Source: Acidimicrobiales bacterium
Lineage (GTDB): Bacteria; Actinomycetota; Acidimicrobiia; Acidimicrobiales; Iamiaceae
Assembly: GCA_030447445.1 (NCBI GenBank)
Contig: JAUJOW010000001.1
Location: 644,538-699,644, forward strand
DNA: 55,107 nt
Direction of reading: 5' to 3'
In this document: positions 10,358 to 19,907 of the stretch, in pieces
Layout: each line of letters opens with the position of its first letter
How positions within the stretch are numbered: position 1 is the first letter of the stretch
Translations under genes and position numbers: made by a program
Notes under the pieces: generated by a model
Database searches by the model: none
What the model was told of the DNA's origin: nothing
What the model saw: the letters and a program-made list of their open reading frames with translations, nothing else

Positions 10358-11227
10358 GTGGGCACCCGGTTCGACGACGACGTGGTCGTGGAGGCGATCG
10401 GCGACGGCCGCTACCAGGGCCACCTCAGCCCGGCCTGGAACCTGCGGCCACTCCCCCAGGGCGGGATCGTCACCGCCGTGGCGCTGCGAGCGATGATCGA
10501 CGCGCTCGGCCCCACCGATCAACGGCTCCGCACGCTCCACACCACCTTCGCCGGCCAGGTGGCCGACGGGCCGCTCGACGTGGACGTGGAGGTGCTGCGC
10601 AGAGGCCGCTCGATGTCCCACCTGCGGGCCGAGGTGCGCAACGAGGATGCCCCCAGAGGACACCTCACCACGGCCGTGTTCGGGTCGAGCCGGGCGGGTT
10701 TCGAGTTCACCGACTTGACCCCCCCGGATGTCCCCCGGCCGGAGGAGTGCCCTTCGTTCCGCGACCCCGTGCCGCCCGGCGTCCCCGAGTTCGAGCCGAT
10801 GCCCTTCTGGGCCACGTTGGTGGAGGGGCGCTCCGCTCTCGGCCACGCCCCGTGGGAGGACTACGAACCGACGTCGGCGGAGCGGGCGTACTGGTACCGC
10901 TTCGACGACCCACCCCGCCGCGACGACGGCACGCTCGACCCGCTCGGACTCGTCGTGCTGTGCGACACGATGCCGGGAGCGGTCGGTGAGCGGGTGGGTC
11001 CGACGGACCGACCCTGGTTCGGCCCGAGCATCGACCTGACCGTGCACGTGCTCGACGAGAGCAGCTCGGAGTGGGTCCTGGCCCACAACCGGGCCCGCCA
11101 CGCCGGCGGTGGGTACGCGTCGGCCGAGATGACCCTGTGGGACCTCACCGACGGCCAGGCCGCCCCCCGCCTGGTGGCCTACGCCACGCAGCTCCTGTTC
11201 TTCACCTTCCCTTCTGGTTCGCCCTGA
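10358..11227 (+). CDS. Acyl-CoA thioesterase-like hotdog-fold protein
   Basis: About 289 residues in two hotdog-like halves, as in TesB-type thioesterases. The N-terminal half has PAWNLRPLPQGGIVTAVALRAM, with the helix that starts a hotdog fold, and LHTTFAGQVADGPLDVDVEV; the C-terminal half has SIDLTVHVL and ends in ATQLLFF, all typical of actinobacterial acyl-CoA thioesterase domain proteins. It would hydrolyse acyl-CoA esters in the cytoplasm. GTG at 10358 is preferred to TTG at 10322 because the latter fits a -35 box. It follows the L,D-transpeptidase gene by 66 nt with no terminator seen. Substrate unknown. Confidence 0.8.
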   Translation: MGTRFDDDVVVEAIGDGRYQGHLSPAWNLRPLPQGGIVTAVALRAMIDALGPTDQRLRTLHTTFAGQVADGPLDVDVEVLRRGRSMSHLRAEVRNEDAPRGHLTTAVFGSSRAGFEFTDLTPPDVPRPEECPSFRDPVPPGVPEFEPMPFWATLVEGRSALGHAPWEDYEPTSAERAYWYRFDDPPRRDDGTLDPLGLVVLCDTMPGAVGERVGPTDRPWFGPSIDLTVHVLDESSSEWVLAHNRARHAGGGYASAEMTLWDLTDGQAAPRLVAYATQLLFFTFPSGSP

Positions 11228-11299
11228 GCTCCGTCACTGGAAGATCCGCCCGTCTCGGGTCACAACGGGCCCGATGTCGCGGGGGCGGGGGACAGGGCC

Positions 11300-13338
11300 G
11301 TGAGACGAGCGTGCACGAGCGCGCTCGCCGTGGGGTTGGCGGCCACGACGTTGGTGGGCTGCGGCTCGCCGCGGCCGCCGGTCGACATCTACGCCTTCGC
11401 CGGGCGCTGCTACGTCTTGAAGGACGAGACCACGGGGCGGTTCGTCGCCCGCGACGGCCTCGGCTACACCGCCAGCGCCCCTCGGTCCGGCGCCACACCG
11501 TTCCACATGCAGGCCACGGCCCTGGGCCGCTACCTGTTCTTCGGGACGGGCGGGCACATGCCCCAGGTCGGTCTCCTGGGCACGGTCTCGTCGACCACGA
11601 CGCCGGGAATGCCGGCGGACTGGAAGGTGGCCACCAGGAACGGTCGCCTCAGCTTCACCAACGTGTCCAACGGCAGGGCGATGACCGTCACGTCAGCCGG
11701 TCGCCTGGGCCAGTCCGTGGTGCTCGAGCCCCGGTGGTCGCTGATCATCGCCACCGGCTGCACCGCCTTCCCCGAGATCCAGGTCAACGCCACCGGCACG
11801 CCCTTCAAGGGGGCAAGCCCTACCGCCCCCGTGCGCGGCTTCCTCGATGCCCACACCCACGTCAGCTCGTTCCGGTTCCTCGGCGGCAAGTTCCACTGCG
11901 GTCGTCCGTGGAGCCCCTACGGCGTGACCGTGGCCCTGCAGGACTGCCCCGACCACGAGCCCAACGGGGCCGCCGCTGTCGCCGAGAACCTCTTGGCCAC
12001 CGGCGCACCGGTGGGCACCCACAGCACCGACGGGTGGCCGACGTTCGCCGGCTGGCCCTGCCCGGAGTCACTGACCCACGAAGGCACCTATTGGAAGTGG
12101 ATCGAGCGGGCCTGGCGGGGCGGCCTCCGGATCATGGTCAACGACCTGGTCGAGAACCGGGCCCTGTGCGAGATCTACCCCCTGACGCCGACGGACCACG
12201 ACTGCAACGAGATGAACAGCGTCCGCCAACAGGCCCGGGACATGTTCGCCCTGCAGGACTACATCGACGCCCAGTACCGGGGGCCGAACAAGGGGTTCTT
12301 CCGCATCGTGCGCACGCCCGCCGAGGCCAGGCGGGTCATCAACGAAGGCAAGCTGGCCGTGGTGCTGGGGGTGGAGATCTCCGAGGTCCTCGACTGCGGC
12401 GCCGAGGCGACACCCCGCTGTGCGACGAGCAACAGATCGACACCCAGCTCGACGAACTGCACGCGATCGGCGTGCGCTCGCTGTTCCCCGTCCACAAGTT
12501 CGACAACGCCCTCGGCGGCACCGCCTTCGACGACGGCGCCACCGGTTTGCTGGTCAACACCGGCAACAAGTACGCCACCGGCCAGTGGTGGGACGCCCAA
12601 CCGTGCGCACCGGGGGCCGAGGCCGACCACACCCCGATGAACCTGTCCGGGAACCAGGACCTGCTGTACGCCGTGTTCGGGGAAGCCGTGGCCCCGCTGC
12701 TCGGCGGTGACCTGCCCGCCTATCCCCCCGGCCCGCTGTGCAACCCCAAGGGGCTCACCGAGCTCGGCGTCTACGTCATCGACGCGCTCGCCGACCGGGG
12801 GATGATCATCGAGACCGACCACATGAGCGTCAAGGCCCGCCACGAGGCGCTGACCATCCTCGAGTCGAGGGACTACTCCGGTCTCATCACCAGCCACAGT
12901 TGGGGTGACGGCACCTCCCAGCAGCGCCTCCAAGACCTCGGGGGCGTCGTGGCACCCTACGCGGAGACCTCGCCCGACTACGTCGAGGCCTGGGAGGCGG
13001 CCAGGGCCACGGCTCCACCGGAGTTCCTCTTCGGCATCGGGTACGGGACCGACACGAACGGCCTTGGCACCCAAGCCGAGGCCCGGCCGGGGGCCGGCGC
13101 CAACCCGGTCACCTACCCCTACCGGACCTTCGACGGTGGGACCGTGATGGACCGCCAACGCTCCGGCACCCGGGTCTACGACATCAACCGCGACGGGGCC
13201 GCTCACTACGGCCTGTTCCCCGACTGGGTCGAGGACCTCCGACGCATCGCCGGCGACCAGATCGTCGACGACATGGCCAAGGGCGCCGAGGCCTACCTCC
13301 AGATGTGGGAACGGGCCGACACCGCCCGTACCCGCTGA
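11300..13338 (+). CDS. Lipoprotein amidohydrolase, M19-like dipeptidase (frameshifted)
   Basis: The GTG at 11300 starts a lipoprotein signal (LVGCGS). About 120 residues follow that look like a beta-trefoil or fascin-type domain (CYVLKDETTGRFVARDG, with repeated short strands). An amidohydrolase domain then starts at FLDAHTHVS and later carries IIETDHMSVKARHEAL and GLITSHSWG, resembling membrane dipeptidases. The N-terminal frame runs to about 12410 and continues one frame over to 13338; one missing C in the CCCC at 12413-12416 explains it, giving about 679 residues. The repaired junction reads EATPPLCDEQQ. It would act outside the membrane, on an unknown peptide-like substrate. Nothing else is broken, so a sequencing error is likelier than decay. 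Confidence 0.75.
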
Positions 13339-13356
13339 GTCGACCCGCTGAGCCAG

Positions 13357-13373
13357 GGCCGCTGAGAGCGGCC
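13357..13373. terminator. Hairpin between convergent genes
   Basis: GGCCGCT, loop GAG, AGCGGCC: a perfect 7-bp stem between the stop at 13338 and the convergent stop at 13416. There is no T tract, so it is a weak but well-placed bidirectional terminator candidate. Confidence 0.4.
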
Positions 13374-13415
13374 GCGCAGGGCTTGTACCACGTGGATCTG
13401 GCCGAGATCACCGGC

Positions 13416-14162
13416 TCACGGCCGAGGGGTGATGACGACCGTCGGCACGTCGGCATCGACCTCGAGCAGCGACGCGACGACGGCAACGAGGTCGTCGATG
13501 CAGACGGTTCCTCCCGTCAGGTAGCCGCGCTGCATCCAGTTCGGGAAGAGCTCGGCGGCGAGCTCGGGGTCCCATCCGTCGACGAACTCGGTGGCACCGT
13601 GGCCTGTTCCGCCGATGGTCTCTCCCACGATCACCCGGGTGAAGCCGACCTCGGGATGCTCTCCGCGCCAGGCCTCGATCAGCTTGTCGAGTGCCGCCTT
13701 GCTGGCGGCGTAGGCGCCGAGCCCGGGCCACGGCGGCGTCAAGGACGCCGATACCGACGAGAGGTACACGGCACGGCCCCGGCCCACCGCGAGGTGCGCC
13801 AGCGCCGCCCCGGTGGCCACCGCGGCGCCGACCACGTTGGTGTCCAGCACGTCGCGCCACACCTCCGGGGTGGTGTCGACGAGCCGGGCCAAGGGTCCGA
13901 TCCCGGCGCAGTAGACGAGGGCATCGGCGCCGCCGAGCTCCGTGCAGGCCAGCTCCACCGCAGTGGCGCAGGATGCGCCCTCGCGCACGTCGCAGGTCAT
14001 CGCGAACGCGTCGGCGCCAGCTTCGGCGGCCGCCTGTTGGAGCCGGTCGAGCCGCCGCCCGAGGAACGCCACGCGAGACCCCCGGCCGGCGAGCCCCATG
14101 CCGATGGAGCGACCGAGGCCGCTCGACGCACCGACGATCACCACCCTGGCCGCCAGGGTCAT
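13416..14162 (-). CDS. SDR family oxidoreductase
   Basis: A 248-residue short-chain dehydrogenase. The cofactor motif GASSGLG is at 11-17, the structural Asn at 109 (DTNV), and the catalytic Ser138, Tyr151 and Lys155 (YAASK) are all present. GRR after the second strand points to an NADP preference. The ATG at 14162 is 16 nt downstream of the P450 stop, so it ends the minus-strand P450/ferredoxin/ALDH operon. It probably oxidises or reduces an intermediate of that pathway. The substrate cannot be read from sequence. Confidence 0.9.
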   Translation of the reverse strand: MTLAARVVIVGASSGLGRSIGMGLAGRGSRVAFLGRRLDRLQQAAAEAGADAFAMTCDVREGASCATAVELACTELGGADALVYCAGIGPLARLVDTTPEVWRDVLDTNVVGAAVATGAALAHLAVGRGRAVYLSSVSASLTPPWPGLGAYAASKAALDKLIEAWRGEHPEVGFTRVIVGETIGGTGHGATEFVDGWDPELAAELFPNWMQRGYLTGGTVCIDDLVAVVASLLEVDADVPTVVITPRP

Positions 14163-14178
14163 GGGGCCTCCATCCGGG

Positions 14179-15384
14179 TCACGGTGACGACACCCGCACG
14201 GGCACGTTGGCGAAGCCGGCCACGTTCGCCATCTGCACGCGGCGAAGCCCGTCCTCGTCGACCTCGTACCGAGGCCAGCGACGAGCGAGCTCCTCGATGG
14301 CGATCCGGCTCTCCATGCGGGCCAGTGCCGCACCGAGGCAGCTGTGGACGCCGTGGCCGAAGCCGATGGCCATGCCCGGCCGCCGGCTGATGTCGAACTC
14401 GTCGGCTCGTTCGAAGGCCCGAGGGTCACGCGCCGCTGCACCGGTGAGGAGCAGCACCGGTGCACCGGCGGGCAGGGTGGTGCCGCCGACGGTGCTGTCA
14501 CGCAGGGAGAAGCGGCCCTGGTACTGCGACGGCGGCCAGAAGCGGAGGATCTCCTCGACGGCACCGGCGATCGTGGTGAGGTCGTCGACCACCTCCTGCC
14601 ACTGGTGGCGGTGGCGCCAGAACAGGACGACGGCGTTGCCGACGAGCTTCGTCACCGTCTCGGCGCCAGCGCCGCCGAGGAGGCTGGCGAAGCCGGCGAT
14701 CTCCACGTCGTCGAGCCTCGACGTCTCGCCGTCGCCGCGGTCGACCTCCACCCGCGTGAGGTCGGACATCATGTCGTCGGCGGGACGCTGCCGCTTCTCC
14801 TGCACCAGGGCATGGAAGTAGGCGCCGCACTCGAACCCGGCTCGCACCCCTTCGGGGGTGGGGTCGAGCTGGCCAGGCTCCCGGTGCAGCTGGAGATCGA
14901 GCCAGTGCCGGATCTGCTGACGGTCCTCCTTGGGCACCCCGAGCATCCGTGAGATCACCTCGACCGGAAACGGCCCGGCGAACTGTGCGACGGCGTCGAG
15001 CTCCGCCTGGCCACGCAGCGGCTCGAGCACCTCGGTGATGACCTCGCGGATCATGGGCTCCAAGCCCGCCACCGCCCGGGGGGTGAACACGCGACTGACC
15101 AGAGCCCGCAGGCGGTCGTGCTCAGGCGGGTCCATCATGATGATGCTGCGGTAGTGGCGGAGCTCGGCGGGGTCCTGGGTCAACGTGGACAGGTCGACCC
15201 CGTGGCTGCTCGAGAACGTCTGCCAGTCCTTGTGGGCGGCGACCACGTCGCGGTAGCGCGACAGCGCCCAGAACCCGTAGCGCTCGCTGAAGTACACCGG
15301 CGCCTCGTCGCGCAGGCGCCGGTACGTGTCGTAGGGGTCGTTGAAGAACACCTCGGAGAACGGATCGAACTCCACCCCGCTCAC
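14179..15384 (-). CDS. Cytochrome P450
   Basis: A 401-residue soluble bacterial P450. Heme-binding motif FGHGVHSCLG has the thiolate Cys349; the ExxR pair is EILR; the I-helix reads GGAGAETVTKL, with Glu-Thr at the oxygen-activation site. Its GTG start overlaps the ferredoxin stop by 4 nt (GTGA), so enzyme and ferredoxin are translationally coupled, a strong sign that this ferredoxin is its electron donor. Monooxygenation of a hydrophobic catabolic substrate is inferred. The neighbours (SDR, ALDH, ADH, amidohydrolases) suggest stepwise oxidation of an alcohol or methyl group. Confidence 0.95.
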   Translation of the reverse strand: MSGVEFDPFSEVFFNDPYDTYRRLRDEAPVYFSERYGFWALSRYRDVVAAHKDWQTFSSSHGVDLSTLTQDPAELRHYRSIIMMDPPEHDRLRALVSRVFTPRAVAGLEPMIREVITEVLEPLRGQAELDAVAQFAGPFPVEVISRMLGVPKEDRQQIRHWLDLQLHREPGQLDPTPEGVRAGFECGAYFHALVQEKRQRPADDMMSDLTRVEVDRGDGETSRLDDVEIAGFASLLGGAGAETVTKLVGNAVVLFWRHRHQWQEVVDDLTTIAGAVEEILRFWPPSQYQGRFSLRDSTVGGTTLPAGAPVLLLTGAAARDPRAFERADEFDISRRPGMAIGFGHGVHSCLGAALARMESRIAIEELARRWPRYEVDEDGLRRVQMANVAGFANVPVRVSSP

Positions 15385-15578
15385 GCCGACCCCTCCCCGA
15401 CCGTGATGGCTGCGGTGGGACAGCTCTGCGCCGCCAGGCGCACGCGTTCCTCGTCGGCGGCCGGATCGCCGACCACGATGGCGAAGCCGTCGTCGTCGAG
15501 ATCGAACACCGCGGGCGCCCAGTAGGCGCAGTTCCCTGACCCCATGCACTTCTCGCGGTCGATCTCAACCTCGACCAT
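15381..15578 (-). CDS. [3Fe-4S]-type ferredoxin, P450 partner
   Basis: A 65-residue ferredoxin. The cluster motif is CMGSGNC near the N-terminus (Cys11 and Cys17) plus CP near residue 53, i.e. Cys-x-x-Ser-x-x-Cys...Cys-Pro. The residue that would hold a fourth iron is Ser, as in the 3Fe-4S ferredoxins that serve actinobacterial P450s. The ATG at 15578 has a GAGGGA ribosome site 6 nt upstream. The same reading frame is open upstream into the ALDH gene with no stop codon between (see findings). It overlaps the P450 start by 4 nt. Confidence 0.9.
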   Translation of the reverse strand: MVEVEIDREKCMGSGNCAYWAPAVFDLDDDGFAIVVGDPAADEERVRLAAQSCPTAAITVGEGSA

Positions 15579-17060
15579 GGCGTCCCTCGAACCCGTCAAC
15601 GGCGCTGAGGGGGCAGCGCTCCGTTGCCGGGTGTAGACGGTCATCCCCTCGGTGCCGTACTCGCAGCCGATGCCGGACTCCTTCCACCCTCCGAACGGCA
15701 TCCGCGGGTCGAGCGCACCCGGGCCGTGCGCGTTGTGGAACACGGTGCCGACCTGGAGCCGGTGGGCGACCTCTGGACGAGCTCCGCGCCGTTGCTCCAC
15801 ACGGATGCGCTGAGCCCGTAGCGCGAGTCGTTGGCGGCGGCGACGGCATCGTCGAGATCGACGTATGGGAGCACCGGGAGCAGGGGGCGAACTGCTCATC
15901 GGTGACGACGCGGTCGCCCCGAGAGGGTGCCTCGACGATCGCCGGCGGCACGAGGTGGCCGCCCGCTTCGACGTCGGTCGCACGCACGCGTCCCGGGCGG
16001 TGGACCCGGGCGCCCCCTGACGCTGCTTCTGCGACCAGCGTCTCGGCGACCACGGCTGCCCTCGCGGTGTGCACCGGCCCGATCGTGGTGTCCTCGGCGA
16101 GGCCATGACCGGTGACCGTCGCCGCAGCGCGCGAGCCACGAGCGCATCGACGAAGACCCCGAGGCGGTGCGCAGGGACGTACAGGCGCTTGAGGGCCATG
16201 CAGACCTGTCCGCTGGTGAGGAACGCCGCCTGCAGCAGCGCATCGGCCAGCGCCTCGTCGGGTTCGACGTCGGGACCGACGATGGCGGCGTCGTTGCCGC
16301 CCAGTTCCAGCAGCACCGGCAGCAGTCGCGGCGAGGCGGCCTTCATCACGGCCCGGCCGGTGCCGGTGCCCCCGGTGAGCGACACCATGGCGACGTCAGG
16401 GTGGTCGACGAGCGCCTCGCCCACCTCCACGCCCGGCCCGTTGACGGTGGTGAGGACCCCGGCCGGGAGCGCCGCCGCCATGGCCTGGGCAACCACGAGC
16501 GCCGCCCCTGGGCAGGTGGGCGGCGGCTTGGCCACGACGGTGTTGCCGCAGAGCAACGCGGGTGCGACCTTGGACGCGAGCACGGACACGGGCCAGTTGA
16601 ACGGCAGGAGAGCGGCGACGACGCCGACGGGCTCCCTGTGCACCTCCCCGCCGTCCGGCCACCGGTGAGGCGACAGCGCCGAGTCGGCGAGGCCGCAGAA
16701 CGTCTCCACCACTGCTCCGACGGCGGCCAGCTCGAACTGCGACTCGGCGAGCACCTTCCCGTTCTCGCTGGTCAACAGCCTGGCCAGGGGCGATCGAGCG
16801 GCGGCTTCGGTTGCCGCTCGGGCCGCCGCCGCGACGAGCTGCTGGCGCTCGGCGAGTGGCGTCTCGGCCCAGCCTCGAGCTGCCCTCGCCGCGCCCCGCA
16901 CGGCCATATCGACCTGGGCGGCGGACGCCGCGGGCGCCTCCAGGACGGTCTCGGAAGGGCGGGCCGGGTCGTGCACCGGGTAGGTCCCGGCGTCGCCCAC
17001 CACCGGCTGCCCGTCCATCGTCAACGTCGGGACTGCCTGCACGTCGGAAGCGGTGCTCAC
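15579..17060 (-). CDS. Aldehyde dehydrogenase (three frameshifts)
   Basis: NAD(P)-dependent aldehyde oxidation. Starting at GTG 17060, the first frame holds PFNW with Asn155, general base Glu252 in LELGG and the nucleophile Cys287 in TSGQVCM. Homology then continues through three frames: GPVHTARAAVVAETL in the second, PYVDLDDAVAAANDSRYGLS in the third, and back in the first with FHNAHGPGALDPRMPFGG. Single missing bases near 16128, 15885 (in a GGGGG run) and 15772 restore one frame. No stop occurs before the ferredoxin ATG. All active-site residues are present and the C-terminus is intact, so sequencing error is likelier than a pseudogene. Its start overlaps the stop of the upstream D-aminoacylase-like gene by 4 nt. 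Confidence 0.8.
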
Positions 17061-18769
17061 GGCGTCACCGTTCGCGTGTCGCGGCCCGAACGCAGCAGCG
17101 TCCCAGGGGTCACGCCGGAGAACTGGCCGTCTTCCACCACCGGTACGCCGTTGACGACGACATGGTGCACACCGGTGGCCTCGGCGTAGAGGCGCCATGC
17201 GCCGCCGGGAAGATCGCTTCGCATGCGTTCGGCTCCGTAGCCGACCCGGTCGGGGTCGAACACGACGACGTCGGCGGCGTAGCCGGGGGCGATCCGGCCG
17301 CGGCCGGTGAGGCCGTAGAGGCGGGCGGGGACATCGGAGAGCTGATGGACCGCCTCCTCGAGCGAGATGACGCCGAACTCCCGGACCCCGTGCGCGAGCA
17401 GGGCCGTCGAGTAGATGGCACCGCACATCATGTCGAGGTGGGCGCCGGCGTCGGACCCGCCGACGACCGTGCGAGGGTCGCGCCACACCTCTGCCCGCAG
17501 CTTCCAGTCGGCCTCGCGCTCGGTCATCCCCGACGGACGCAGCCCGGTGCGGAGGTCGTCGGCGAGGACGATGTCGAGCAGCACGTCGAAGGGATCGCCG
17601 CCGCGCTCGGCGGTGATGTCACCGACGGTGCGGCCCTCGTAAGGGCGGTTCTCCGGAGCGAAGGTCTCGATGATCTCGAGCCGCTCCCAGTTGGCGAGGG
17701 CACGGAGCAGTCCCGCCTCGTCGGAGGTGGCGCCCTCGTGCAGTCGACGTCGAACCGCGGGGTCGGCCAGTGCTCTCATCCGCTCGGGGACGGGAAGCGA
17801 GATCACCGCCCGCCAGCCGGGGAGCCCGTCGAGCACGAACCCGGACAGGAAGGACAGGCGGATCCGCATGGTGTGGGGCAGCGTGAGCGCGACGACGCGT
17901 GCCCCCTGCTCGGCGGCGTGGTCGGACGCTGCCAGCTGGCTGGCATGACCGTCGGGGTTGAGCGCCGAGACGCCGAGGACGTTCCAGTTGACCGGCCGGT
18001 TCCCGGCCAGGGACATCCGGGCGAGCAGGTCCTTCTCCTCGTCGGTGAACCCGTTGATGCACCCGGCGAGGATGCACTCGAGGGTGGTACCGGGCACGTT
18101 CCGCACGGCACCGGCCAGCGCGACGAGCTCGTCGCCCGTCGCCCCTCGTGACGGCACCGGGTCGCCGTCACCGTCGTTGTGCGTCGCCGCCGTCGACGTG
18201 GAGAAGCCGAGCGCGCCGGACGTGCAAGCGTCGGTGACCATGCGGGCCATGGCCTCCACCTGCGGCTCGGTGGCTGGGTCGTGGCAGGCGTCGCCCATGA
18301 CGGCCCGCCGCACCGCCGAATGCCCGACGAGGAAGCCGGCGTTGATGCCGAGCCCGCCGTCGAGGCGGGACACCCAATCCTCGAAGCTCGTCCAATCCCA
18401 GCTCAGGCCGGCTTCGAGGGCGGCCAACGGCATTCCCTCGACGCGTGCCATCATCCGCATCAGGTAGCCGGCGTGGGCTCCGCCGGCAGGGGCCAGGGTG
18501 AAGCCGCAGTTGCCACCGATGGCGGTGGTGACCCCGTGCAGCGGTGAAGGGCTGGCGGTGGGGTCCCACGAGAGCTGCGCGTCGTAGTGCGTGTGCACGT
18601 CGACGAAACCGGGGGCGACGACCATGCCGTCGCCGTCGATGACCGTCGGGTTCGGACCGAGGTCGTCGGCGGCGACGAACCGGCCGTCACGGATGGCGAC
18701 GTCGCCTACCTCGCCCGGCCCGCCTGTCCCGTCGACGACGAACCCGCCTGTGATGATGATGTCGGCCAT
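17057..18769 (-). CDS. N-acyl-D-amino-acid deacylase-like amidohydrolase
   Basis: A 570-residue cytoplasmic metal-dependent amidohydrolase of the D-aminoacylase type. It begins MADIIITGGFVVDGTG, has the metal ligands His59 and His61 in DVHTHYD, the GNCGF segment, and the late GGSDAGAHLDMM with the metal/acid Asp; the C-terminal strand returns to the small beta domain (VVVNGVPVVEDG). Relatives deacylate N-acyl-D-amino acids, but many actinobacterial paralogues next to P450s have no known substrate, and they may open or hydrolyse ring amides or esters. The ATG at 18769 overlaps the end of the upstream amidohydrolase gene by 64 nt; its stop overlaps the ALDH start by 4 nt. Confidence 0.87.
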   Translation of the reverse strand: MADIIITGGFVVDGTGGPGEVGDVAIRDGRFVAADDLGPNPTVIDGDGMVVAPGFVDVHTHYDAQLSWDPTASPSPLHGVTTAIGGNCGFTLAPAGGAHAGYLMRMMARVEGMPLAALEAGLSWDWTSFEDWVSRLDGGLGINAGFLVGHSAVRRAVMGDACHDPATEPQVEAMARMVTDACTSGALGFSTSTAATHNDGDGDPVPSRGATGDELVALAGAVRNVPGTTLECILAGCINGFTDEEKDLLARMSLAGNRPVNWNVLGVSALNPDGHASQLAASDHAAEQGARVVALTLPHTMRIRLSFLSGFVLDGLPGWRAVISLPVPERMRALADPAVRRRLHEGATSDEAGLLRALANWERLEIIETFAPENRPYEGRTVGDITAERGGDPFDVLLDIVLADDLRTGLRPSGMTEREADWKLRAEVWRDPRTVVGGSDAGAHLDMMCGAIYSTALLAHGVREFGVISLEEAVHQLSDVPARLYGLTGRGRIAPGYAADVVVFDPDRVGYGAERMRSDLPGGAWRLYAEATGVHHVVVNGVPVVEDGQFSGVTPGTLLRSGRDTRTVTP

Positions 18770-19907
18770 CGGAACAACCTTTCCGCGTTCTCGTGGGTCA
18801 GCTTGGCGATGACGTCGGTGGGGAGGTGCCCGATCCGCTGGTGCACCAGCTCCTGGGTGTGGGGCCAGCTGGAATCGGCGTGGGGGTAGTCGACCTCGAC
18901 CATGACGTGGTCGGGGCCGAACCGCTCGAGGACGCCGCCGAGCGTGCTCGGGTCGTCGATGGTGCAGAACCAGAAGTTCCGGGCCATGACCTCGCTCGGC
19001 TTCAGATCGGCGTGCCAGTTGCCGCCGTCGGTGCCCGACGCCGAGTGGTCGAGGACGTAGTCGACGCGGTCGGCGAGCATGTTGACCCAGCCGACACCGC
19101 CCTCCGACAGAGCCACCTGCAGGTTCGGGAACCTGGTGCAGACCCCCGACCACAACCAGTCGGCGCAGGCCAGGAAGGCGTTGCCCGGGAACAAGGTGGG
19201 CAGCAGCTCGAAGGGCGGGTCGTCGCACGGCACCGGCGCCCACGACGCCGAGCCGGTGTGCAGGCACACGACGGTCTCGGTCTCCTCGCAGGCGGCCAGG
19301 AGCGGGTCCCAGTGGCCGGTGTGGAGCGACGGGAGGCCGAGCTTGGCCGGGAACTCGGTGAAGCTCAACGCCCGGAACCCCCGCCGGGCGTTCTCCCGCA
19401 CCATGTCAGCGGCGACATCGGGATCGCACAGCCAGGTGATCTGCGTCGGGATGATCCGGCCGGGATGGGCGCCGGCCCACACCTCGTGATGCCAGTCGTT
19501 CCACGCCCGCACGCACGCCGCCCCAGCTCCGGGTCCTTCGAGCGGGCGAACACGGCACCGCAGAACCCGGCGATGAGCGACGGGAAGCACACCGACGCAG
19601 CGATCCCCGCAAGGTCCATGTCCTCGATGCGGGCGTCGATGTCCCAGCACCCTCGCCGCATCTCGTCGAAGTTGGCGGGATCCATCGACCACTCGTCCTT
19701 CGGCCGGCCGATCACCGCGTTCAGGCCGATGTTCGGGTAGATCCCCTCCTCATAGGTCCACACCTGGCGCCCGTTCGGCAGGGTCACCACCTTGGGAGCC
19801 CGCTCCGCCAGCGACGCTGGCATGCGACCCTCGAACAGGTCCGGTGGCTCGATCAGGTGGTCGTCCACCGACACGATCCGGTAACGGGCTGCAGCGGTCT
19901 CGCTCAT
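18706..19907 (-). CDS. Amidohydrolase family 2 protein (frameshifted)
   Basis: A TIM-barrel amidohydrolase of the PF04909 type, which includes metal-dependent hydrolases and decarboxylases. N-terminus VSVDDHLIEPPDLFE replaces the usual HxH with Asp-His; further signatures are VCLHTGSASW and VEVDYPHADSSWP, and it ends NAERLFRW. The N-terminal frame (from ATG 19907) breaks at about 19521, where CCCC (19521-19524) probably lacks one base; repaired length is about 400 residues. The ATG at 19907 overlaps the P450 stop (ATGA). The C-terminal overlap of 64 nt with the next gene is long and may also reflect a sequence error. Confidence 0.8.
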
